Shown here piece by piece: positions 6,346 through 11,798 of a stretch of DNA of 11,798 nt. How positions within the stretch are numbered: position 1 is the stretch's first letter; each line of letters begins with the position of its first letter. Under the pieces are notes generated by a model. That model was not told the DNA's origin. It saw only the letters and a program-made list of their open reading frames with translations, and did not search any database. The stretch comes from CAYJAZ01 sp964369185. GTDB taxonomy: Bacteria > Desulfobacterota > Desulfovibrionia > Desulfovibrionales > Desulfovibrionaceae. The stretch is from assembly GCA_964369185.1 (NCBI GenBank), contig CAYJEN010000047.1:1-11798 (forward strand), given 5' to 3'. Both the position numbers and the translations under genes were made by a program.

Positions 6346-6783
6346 TTAGTCTTCGTCGCATTCAGCGGTAAGGTTATAGTTCATGTGGATACCATCATGA
6401 ATTGAACTTGTTACGAGGCAACCGTTACGCATAACTTTTTGAATACGCTCAAATGTATCAAGGTCTTCTTCATCGATATCAACGTTAACATTAAGGTCGA
6501 TATTAAGAACACGAGAAACGTTTTTATCGTTGTTACCAGCTGTTAAAACTGCATTAGCTTTCAAGCCTTTGCATTCTACGCCACGAGCTTCCATTGCGCT
6601 CATAAGAGCTGAACAATAACAGAAAAGAGCTGAGGAACAAAGTAATTGTTTTGCAGTTCCGTTTCTTTCTTCTGCTGGAATACCATCGGTATCGATAACG
6701 ATATCACCTAGTGCTTTATTGCCTGTTGAAATTACGTGTTTGGTGCCTTCGCGGGTGTAACCTACTTCTAATGTAGCTGCCAT
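6346..6783 (-). CDS. OsmC/Ohr-family-like protein
   Basis: The 145-aa protein fits the OsmC fold: an N-terminal strand pair (LEVGYTREGTKHVIST), a central helix rich in cysteine (LLCSSALFCYCSALMSAMEARG, 47-68), then GLKANAVLTAG and a second Cys in NGCLVTSSI (120-128), matching the RGCPVS position. OsmC and Ohr enzymes use two such cysteines to reduce organic hydroperoxides. Here C55 (or C57) and C122 are the likely pair. The first motif lacks the usual ProGlu before the helix, so it belongs to a divergent subgroup, possibly a thiol protein of unknown substrate. The ribosome site AGGAG lies just upstream. It is co-oriented with the next two genes, but hairpins in the 195-bp gap make a separate transcript possible. 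Confidence 0.75.
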   Translation of the reverse strand: MAATLEVGYTREGTKHVISTGNKALGDIVIDTDGIPAEERNGTAKQLLCSSALFCYCSALMSAMEARGVECKGLKANAVLTAGNNDKNVSRVLNIDLNVNVDIDEEDLDTFERIQKVMRNGCLVTSSIHDGIHMNYNLTAECDED

Positions 6784-6806
6784 AATACTCTCCTAGATAT
6801 TTTAAG

Positions 6807-6845
6807 AAAAGGGAAAGCCGCTTTTATAAAACGTGTTTCCCTTTT
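6807..6845. terminator. Hairpin upstream of the OsmC-like gene, possible terminator
   Basis: Arms AAAAGGGAAA (6807-6816) and TTTCCCTTTT (6836-6845) pair perfectly over 10 bp around a loop holding TTTTATAAAA. In minus-strand direction the hairpin is followed by TTCTTAAAAT, a weak U-rich tail, so it could end the transcript arriving from 6979-9641. It lies only about 24 bp before the OsmC-like start, so it might instead be a leader hairpin of that gene. Confidence 0.45.
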
Positions 6846-6895
6846 TATTTTGTATGAAAGACTTTATTCTTTTCTCTCGAAAAAACTTGGTTGTA

Positions 6896-6957
6896 TTTCT
6901 AAATTCAGTGATTTTATGGGATTTTCAAGGAAAAATGCAAAAGAATGAATTTAGAAA
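6896..6957. other. 12-bp inverted repeat with 38-base spacer
   Basis: TTTCTAAATTCA (6896-6907) and TGAATTTAGAAA (6946-6957) are perfect inverse copies, located between the 175-aa gene stop and the hairpin at 6807-6845. It could be a second transcript-end structure or a pair of operator half-sites for the OsmC-like gene. No T-run adjoins either arm. Confidence 0.4.
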
Positions 6958-6978
6958 CATACCCTTATAAATCTTCTA

Positions 6979-7506
6979 CTATGCGCAGTCGTGTTTATCC
7001 CAAGGTTCACGGTTATCACGAGCAACAACTGATTCCATACGAGCTAAAGCTTCTTTAAGTTTTTTGATTTCATCAAGTTTTAAGTTAGGGTTTTTCATAG
7101 CTTGATAAATTACAGCACCTGTGCACTCTTTACAAAGTTCAAGGTCAACAATAGTTGCAATTGTTACAGCAATATCAAATTCGCTAACTGCACGATCAAT
7201 TGTGCCTGCTTTATCAATAGCTAAACCGCTGAAACCAACGCCGTTTTTACCAGCAATAACTACAAGTGTACGTCTATCAGCTGCTTCGTAAACAGCTTCA
7301 AGGCTTGCACCTTCTGCAATGATTAATGAAGCGCTATCGCTTTCGCTGAAGCTAGATTGAACTGAAGCTTCTTTGAAAGATTTTAATCCTTCGATGAGTT
7401 GAGCTGTTGAAGCGTTAGGAAGGTAAGCACCTTTTTTTGCAACTTTTTCTACTGATTGTACATCAAGATTTGCATCATAAAATACAATTGCTTTTTTATC
7501 TGCCAT
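6979..7506 (-). CDS. 175-aa protein, likely degenerate mini alkaline-phosphatase-superfamily domain
   Basis: No named family was recognised directly, but it reads like a condensed, inactive relative of the neighbouring hydrolase. Its C-terminal CTGAVIYQAMKN (128-139) parallels the hydrolase ending TEGAVIYQIIEE. TLVVIAGKNG (80-89) parallels TLVCMCSDHG, with the metal-binding Asp-His replaced by Lys-Asn. KAIVFYDANLD (5-15) and KGAYLP (25-30) parallel RVALVGFDCM and EGSYIP. The nucleophile motif PTVTPP has no counterpart. The C-terminus is charged and helical. There is no signal peptide. An AAGGA ribosome site precedes the ATG, and the gene lies 105 bp downstream of the hydrolase on the same strand, probably co-transcribed. 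A regulatory or binding subunit of the hydrolase is a reasonable inference. Homology is by eye only. Confidence 0.55.
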   Translation of the reverse strand: MADKKAIVFYDANLDVQSVEKVAKKGAYLPNASTAQLIEGLKSFKEASVQSSFSESDSASLIIAEGASLEAVYEAADRRTLVVIAGKNGVGFSGLAIDKAGTIDRAVSEFDIAVTIATIVDLELCKECTGAVIYQAMKNPNLKLDEIKKLKEALARMESVVARDNREPWDKHDCA

Positions 7507-7555
7507 TTTAGTATTCCTTTTAATAATTCTTAGTATATTGTGAGTTTTTTTATAA

Positions 7556-7597
7556 GGTAAGAATTTTTTCTTACTTTAGCAAGGAAAAATTCTTACC
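7556..7597. other. Intercistronic hairpin between hydrolase and 175-aa gene
   Basis: GGTAAGAATTTTTTCTT (7556-7572) pairs with 7581-7597 at 16 of 17 positions around an 8-base loop. On the minus strand an A-run rather than a T-run follows, so it does not look like a terminator for the hydrolase transcript. An mRNA-processing or stability element that sets relative expression of the two cistrons is more likely. Confidence 0.5.
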
Positions 7598-7611
7598 GAG
7601 AAGGAGCGTTA

Positions 7612-9641
7612 TTATTCTTCAATAATTTGGTAGATTACCGCACCTTCTGTATCAGCAGGAACAGGATTTCCTGTGAGGTAACAGAAAGTAGGAACGATAT
7701 CAGCTAACCAACGTGGACGATCGTATACATAACCTTTTTTGATTCCAGGACCTTTGAAGGTAAGCATATTTTTCAATGAACCACATCCTGATTCACCTGT
7801 AGGGAAACCGTAACCGTGTTCAGCCATGTATTCCGGTTTTAGAACGTATACTACGTCACCAGCTTGATCTGAACCCATACCGAATACTTTAGCATCTTCT
7901 TTACGAACTGCTAAAAGAACTGGTCTTTCACCTGTTTCTGGATGTTTATAATCGAGAAGAGCATCGATGATCTTGTTTACAGTTGTATCATAATCTTCAT
8001 CTTTTACGATACCGCCAGGGTATTTGCTTTCTGAGTTTACGTATACGAACATATAACGTTGTGGAACTGCTTGAGATTTTGTTACATCAAGAACGTAGTT
8101 GTAACCTTCGGTTTCTTCGTAGATATCCCAGTAGTTTTCAGATTTTTTAGGTTCGTATGAGCAAAGTCCTGCTTGTTTAAGAGCTTCAGCTGTGTTGAAG
8201 ATAGGTCCAAGAGGTGTTGCACCGTGGTCAGAACACATACATACGAGAGTTTCATCACCGAAGAGTGCTAATAATTTACCGAACAATCTATCTTCGCTTT
8301 CGTAGATATCGCGTTCTAATTTTCTAGCTCTAGCACGGATAACTTCATCTTCGCTATCAATTTCGTGAAGCCATCCATGATAGAACCAGTCAATTGGGTG
8401 TGAGTGGAAATAGAAGAGATCCCAGTCAGGGTTATTTTTGATAAGGTCAGCTGATACTTGATAAAGCCAATCAGCGTGGAAACCAGCTAATTCACCAACT
8501 GTATCAGTATCGATAACACCGTGGATGTATGCTACTAAACCGATGTCGTTAGCTGTGATTTGTCTTGAAAGATCAAGTTGAGCTGCTGCTTCTGGTGGGT
8601 GTACGAAGCCTGTATGACCTGCGATACCTGATACATAAAGTTTGAAATCTTCAGCATCATCAGAAAGAGTCATAAGTTTTACACGGAATGTACCTTTTTC
8701 TTGTCTTTTATCTTCTTTAACTGTGAAGTCTTTACAGATAGGTTCACTCCAGTCACCGATTTTCAATACGCAGTATGCTTTAGAGAAATCTTTTTCTGGG
8801 CAAAGTGCGAAAGTATCATAACCGTCGTCACCGCTTTCCCAACATAGACCGTACCATGTTTGGTTTTCGATATCGTTTACGCATTCTTTGAATTTCATAT
8901 CGATAATCATTTCTAATGGTTCGTCACACTCAGGAAGGTTTGACCAACCTTTTGCATCATCAAATGATGATTGAACACCCATGTGATAGAAGTCAGTAGA
9001 AACAACACTTTCAGAAGCGAGATATTCTTTGTGTTCGTTACCTAAAAGTGGGTAGCGTGTTTCGGCAGGTGAAATACCTTGACCCATAACAACTACACCG
9101 TTTTCCATTTGTGAAGGCCATGCCATTGGGTAGTTAACTACTAATGATTTTTTACCAGCTCTATCCCAACGATCCCAAATTGTTTCAGCTTTAACAATTT
9201 CAGAACCAAAACNNNNNNNNNNNNNNNNNNNNNNNNNNNNNNNNNNNNNNNNNNNNNNNNNNNNNNNNNNNNNNNNNNNNNNNNNNNNNNNNNNNNNNNN
9301 NNNNNNNNNNNNGCTCTATCCCAACGATCCCAAATTGTTTCAGCTTTAACAATTTCAGAACCAAAACCTTGGCAAGTTTTTTTATGCTCAAGTGAGTTAC
9401 CTTCAAGATAGTAGTAGTAATCTTCAACTGCGTGTGTGCGTGGGTATGCGCCTGTTGCAATTGTAGCCCATGATGGAGGAGTAACTGTAGGAAGGTTGTA
9501 ACCTTCAGGAATATAACTACCTTCTGCTAGGAAATTGCGGAAGTTTGGAAGTCCGCCTTCAGCGAGTAACGCTTCAAGACGTTTTGGAATCATACAGTCA
9601 AACCCAACTAGGGCAACTCTTTTTGCTTTTTGTAAACTCAT
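7612..9641 (-). CDS. Alkaline-phosphatase-superfamily phosphodiesterase-like hydrolase (624 aa, crossed by assembly gap)
   Basis: The two visible pieces are one gene. Removing 9213-9367 (100 N plus one copy of a 55-bp duplicate) restores an unbroken 624-codon frame through RAGKKSLVVNYPMAWPS. The protein fits type I phosphodiesterase/nucleotide-pyrophosphatase-like members of the alkaline phosphatase superfamily, two-metal enzymes that cleave phosphate or sulfate esters. Predicted ligands are D15 (LVGFD), nucleophile T54 in LPTVTPP, D366 and H370 (HPIDWFYH), D420-H421 (SDHG) and H557 (EHGYGFPTG). GPGIKKG and the closing DIVPTFCYLTGNPVP (596-610) are typical. An inserted beta-rich region at about 150-310 may set specificity. 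There is no signal peptide, so it is cytoplasmic. AAGGAG precedes the ATG at 9641. The apparent start at 9126 is internal. The substrate is unknown. Confidence 0.82.
9158..9367. other. Assembly gap (100 N) flanked by an exact 55-bp duplication
   Basis: Bases 9158-9212 and 9313-9367 are identical over 55 bp and flank exactly 100 N (9213-9312). The downstream gene frame closes perfectly if one copy and all N are dropped. This is the signature of two contigs that overlap by an assembler k-mer length but were scaffolded with a fixed-size gap instead of being merged. It should not be read as a biological direct repeat. Confidence 0.92.
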
Positions 9642-9707
9642 TAGTCTAACTCCTTTATTAATTCTTTCACACTTTGTGAAATTATTTCTTTTCGATGCTT
9701 TTCTATA

Positions 9708-9724
9708 TACAAGAACTGTACCAA
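9708..9724 (-). promoter_or_regulatory. Sigma-54-type promoter for the hydrolase gene
   Basis: On the minus strand this reads TTGGTACAGTTCTTGTA, a close match to TGGCAC-N5-TTGCA with GG and TTG at correct -24/-12 spacing. T replaces C in both half-elements. The expected start point is near 9697, giving a leader of about 56 nt before the ATG at 9641. The promoter across the intergenic region has the same two substitutions, which supports both calls. Confidence 0.75.
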
Positions 9725-9789
9725 AACAAAAATTAACTTGACTTACAGTAAAATATCAAACTCCTTTATTTTTTTAAGATTAATTAATA

Positions 9790-9803
9790 CGACATATTTG
9801 TCG
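9790..9803. promoter_or_regulatory. Operator-like palindrome, hydrolase-proximal
   Basis: CGACATATTTGTCG has perfect CGACA/TGTCG arms around TATT. Its reverse complement GACAAATATGTC differs by one base from the half-sites at 9881-9913. It lies about 100 bp upstream of the predicted hydrolase start point, a normal distance for an enhancer-binding-protein site. Confidence 0.6.
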
Positions 9804-9880
9804 CAAATTCAATAAAAAAGACAAAAAAAGATTGTTTTAATCACTTATTTACCCCTTGAATAGTCGATAAACCTAAAACA

Positions 9881-9913
9881 CGTCATATTTGTCATAACAA
9901 GACAAATATGACG
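9881..9913. promoter_or_regulatory. Perfect 13-bp dyad operator, transporter-proximal
   Basis: CGTCATATTTGTC (9881-9893) and GACAAATATGACG (9901-9913) are perfect inverse copies separated by 7 bases. The centre lies about 130 bp upstream of the predicted transporter start point. A dimeric or oligomeric sigma-54 activator binding here and at 9790-9803 could serve both divergent promoters. Confidence 0.7.
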
Positions 9914-10000
9914 CTTAATTATACCTTATTATAATGCATTTTATATAATTTCTAAAGTCTTGTTTCCTTAACTTACCGCTCTATCAAGCCTTTGTGATTT

Positions 10001-10017
10001 TTGGTACAAATCTTGTA
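10001..10017 (+). promoter_or_regulatory. Sigma-54-type promoter for the BCCT transporter gene
   Basis: TTGGTACAAATCTTGTA has the -24 GG and -12 TTG elements at sigma-54 spacing and shares 14 of 17 bases with the divergent promoter at 9708-9724. The expected start point is near 10028, leaving a leader of about 44 nt. The gene has a strong ribosome site, GGAGG at 10060-10064, 7 bases before the ATG. Confidence 0.75.
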
Positions 10018-10071
10018 TTAAAGAAAAGTGAAAGAATAAACTTTTTTAGGTTAATTTATGGAGGATAGTTT

Positions 10072-11670
10072 ATGAGTCAAAGTAGTTTAGAGAAAAAAAA
10101 CCAGAACGATGATTTAAGACCGGACATGGGGATTTTACTTCCGTCAATCGCTGTTATACTGTTGATTGCAATTCCTTCCCTGCTCTACCCGAAAGCATCA
10201 GAAGACATTATGCGTGCTATTTATCAGCCTTTTGCGGCTAATTTTGGCACGCTTTACCTATGGTTTACAGTATTTTTGATTGGTGTTTGTTTATACTTTG
10301 CTTGCTCACGCTATGGAGATGTGAAGTTTGGTGAATTAGATGAAGAACCAGAATTTTCTCTTATTTCTTGGGTTGCTATGATTTTCTGTTCCGGTGTTGC
10401 CGGCGCAGTTATGTTTTGGTCAATCACCGAACCATTATGGAACTTAATTTCACCTCCGCAATATGCTGAGCCGATGTCTGTAGCTGCTTATGATTGGTCA
10501 TTGGCGTATCTTCTTTTACATTGGGGTCCTAATGCTTGGTGTACTTACTTTATTTCCGCTTTACCTATTGCATATATTTTCTACATAAAAAAGAAGCCTT
10601 TATTACGCATCAGTGCTGCATCTGAAATAGTTATTGGTGCAAAAAACGCAAAAGGCTTATTTGGAAAATGTATTGATGTATTCTTTATTTTAGGCCTTAT
10701 GTTCTGCACTGCTGTTACTATGTGCTTATCACTTCCTACAGTTGCACACGCATTATCTTCGGTTTTTGGACTTGACCCATCATTTGAACTACAACTTATC
10801 ATCCTTGGTGTGAGTTCACTTATTGCAGCTGTGAGCGTTTATATGGGATTAGGTAGCGGTATTCGTATTCTTTCAAATATCAATATTACTATTGCTCTTG
10901 CAATGGTTATATATGGCGGACTTTTTGGACCTTCTGCCGAACTGTTCAATATATTCACAAATGGTATTTCACGAATGGTTGGTAACTATACTATTATGTC
11001 ACTTTGGACTGACCCTTGGACTCCGGGTAACTTCCCTGCGGACTGGACAATTTTCTATGCTCTTTTCTGGGCAGGTTATGGTCCTTTCATGGGATTATTT
11101 ATAGCGCGTATTTCACGTGGCAGAACCGTTCGCGAAATTATCACATGGGGTATGGTTGGAACTATCGCAGGTGGTTGTTTAATTCACGGTGTGTTTGGTT
11201 CATATACCTTATGGCTTCAACATAACAATATTCTTGACGCTGTTAGCATTCTTAAAGAATTTGGTGGCCCTGCTGCTATGATTGCTGTTCTTGAAACCCT
11301 TCCTTACAGCGATCTTGTTCTTATTGCTTACTCAATCTTCTCAACAATATTCCTTGCAACAAGTGTTGACTCTAGTTGCTTTGTTATTGCTTCAACTGCA
11401 ACAATCCGCATGAGCCCTGGTAGCGATCCTCTTCCTTGGCACAGAGCAGGTTGGGCAGTTTCACAAGGTGCGCTTGCTCTTGGTATTATTGCAATTGGCG
11501 GACTTGAAGTTGCGAAAATATTTGGTAACTTCTCAGGCGCGCTTATGGCTCTTCCTGTAATTTTACTTACTTGGAGCTGGTTCAAAATCATTAATAAAAA
11601 TGGCAACTATCTACTTTGTCATCATGTAAATCCTGACTGCATGCCAATGGAACAAGATGAATTAGTATAA
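10072..11670 (+). CDS. BCCT-family transporter (trimethylammonium-type substrate likely)
   Basis: This 532-aa inner-membrane protein has the twelve-helix BCCT (betaine/choline/carnitine transporter) pattern. The signature lies at 323-353: ADWTIFYALFWAGYGPF then ARISRGRT. The fourth helix reads LHWGPNAWCTY with W151, W156 and Y159, equivalent to the aromatic residues that hold the quaternary ammonium in BetP. W333 is kept in the second aromatic cluster, but neighbours usually Trp are Ala330, Phe332 and Tyr336. The ATSVDS segment (429-434) keeps the Thr-Ser pair of a sodium site. The GMGIG-type helix reads GVAGAVMFW. The C-tail is short, so BetP-style osmosensing is unlikely, and a catabolic uptake or exchange role fits better. 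Choline, betaine, carnitine or related compounds are candidates. It is transcribed divergently from the hydrolase. Confidence 0.92.
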   Translation: MSQSSLEKKNQNDDLRPDMGILLPSIAVILLIAIPSLLYPKASEDIMRAIYQPFAANFGTLYLWFTVFLIGVCLYFACSRYGDVKFGELDEEPEFSLISWVAMIFCSGVAGAVMFWSITEPLWNLISPPQYAEPMSVAAYDWSLAYLLLHWGPNAWCTYFISALPIAYIFYIKKKPLLRISAASEIVIGAKNAKGLFGKCIDVFFILGLMFCTAVTMCLSLPTVAHALSSVFGLDPSFELQLIILGVSSLIAAVSVYMGLGSGIRILSNINITIALAMVIYGGLFGPSAELFNIFTNGISRMVGNYTIMSLWTDPWTPGNFPADWTIFYALFWAGYGPFMGLFIARISRGRTVREIITWGMVGTIAGGCLIHGVFGSYTLWLQHNNILDAVSILKEFGGPAAMIAVLETLPYSDLVLIAYSIFSTIFLATSVDSSCFVIASTATIRMSPGSDPLPWHRAGWAVSQGALALGIIAIGGLEVAKIFGNFSGALMALPVILLTWSWFKIINKNGNYLLCHHVNPDCMPMEQDELV

Positions 11671-11682
11671 AGCTCTTGATAT

Positions 11683-11746
11683 CTCAAAATTTGAGTAGGA
11701 GATTCAGTATTGAAAAAGTTCCCCTTTTGATAAATGTATCTCCTAC
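11683..11746. other. Inverted repeats after the transporter gene
   Basis: CTCAAAATTTGAG (11683-11695) is a palindrome. It abuts a longer imperfect hairpin whose outer arms GTAGGAGAT (11695-11703) and ATCTCCTAC (11738-11746) are perfect, with partial pairing continuing inwards. These probably mark the 3' end of the transporter transcript, although a clean U-run is absent. Confidence 0.5.
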
Positions 11747-11747
11747 C

Positions 11748-11798
11748 TTCTTCTAACTACGCAGCTAAACTAACTCCTTATATGCGTAGTTAGAAGAA
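11748..11798. repeat. Perfect 16-bp inverted repeat at the window end
   Basis: TTCTTCTAACTACGCA (11748-11763) and TGCGTAGTTAGAAGAA (11783-11798) are exact inverse copies with a 19-base spacer. The second arm ends at the last base of the window, so the pairing might extend further. It could be a terminator stem for a gene beyond the window, a mobile-element end or a contig-end structure. Confidence 0.6.

Noticed and set aside
9158..9367. 55-bp direct repeat as a biological duplication or insertion-sequence scar
   Set aside because: The copies are exact, flank exactly 100 N, and removing one restores the frame. An assembly overlap explains everything.
9141..9460. Frames crossing the run of N
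   Set aside because: They are artefacts of reading the duplicated contig end on the wrong side of the gap.
1..11798. CRISPR arrays, tRNA or rRNA genes, and insertion-sequence transposases
   Set aside because: No regularly spaced short repeats, no cloverleaf with a recognisable T-arm and no transposase-like reading frame were found on either strand.

Overview
The window is AT-rich, gene-dense bacterial DNA carrying the tail of a bacterial microcompartment (BMC) locus followed by accessory genes. The gene content (PduS-, PduT-, EutS/PduU- and EutP-like proteins, a BCCT transporter, twin sigma-54-type promoters) and dispersed hairpin repeats ending in a GTCGCCGAAGGC-like motif suggest an anaerobic Gram-negative bacterium. 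A low-GC, host-associated member of the Desulfovibrionaceae is my best guess. That guess rests on gene content and remembered repeat style, not on a marker gene.

Layout. (1) 1-56: the last 17 codons of a hexameric BMC shell protein. (2) 57-661: no gene; a long G/C-tract hairpin, copy 1 of repeat family A, a nested palindrome, and the left copy of repeat family B. (3) 662-2544: pduS-pduT, an electron-transfer flavo/iron-sulfur protein and a trimeric shell protein with a probable Fe-S pore. An inverted copy of repeat B follows immediately. (4) 2768-3656: repeat A copy 2, then eutS/pduU and a eutP/pduV homologue with degraded GTPase motifs. (5) 3728-6132: a same-strand trio of a MerR/BmrR-type regulator, a DUF4037 predicted nucleotidyltransferase and a DUF4125 helical protein, closed by a terminator and repeat A copy 3. 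(6) 6346-9641, minus strand: an OsmC-like protein, a 175-aa protein that looks like a shrunken, inactivated alkaline-phosphatase-superfamily domain, and a 624-aa alkaline-phosphatase-superfamily hydrolase. The hydrolase is interrupted only by an assembly gap. (7) 9642-10071: a divergent control region with two nearly identical sigma-54-like promoters and matching dyad operators. (8) 10072-11670: a BCCT-family transporter, followed by inverted repeats up to the window end.

How the parts may work together. PduS would pass electrons from NADH through a shell-embedded Fe-S cluster in PduT, with EutS/PduU and the partial BMC protein building the shell. The signature enzyme is outside the window, so the substrate is unknown. 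The BCCT transporter keeps the aromatic residues typical of trimethylammonium carriers, which makes choline, betaine or carnitine candidates. The transporter and the hydrolase appear to be co-activated by one sigma-54 enhancer-binding protein. A link between that pair and the microcompartment is inference from proximity.

The most notable observations are the paired sigma-54 promoters with shared operators, the mini alkaline-phosphatase-like protein beside the full-length enzyme, the relocated pore cysteine in PduT, the degenerate EutP, and the two families of structured repeats that punctuate the modules. The 100-N gap is flanked by an exact 55-bp duplication and is almost certainly an unmerged contig overlap.
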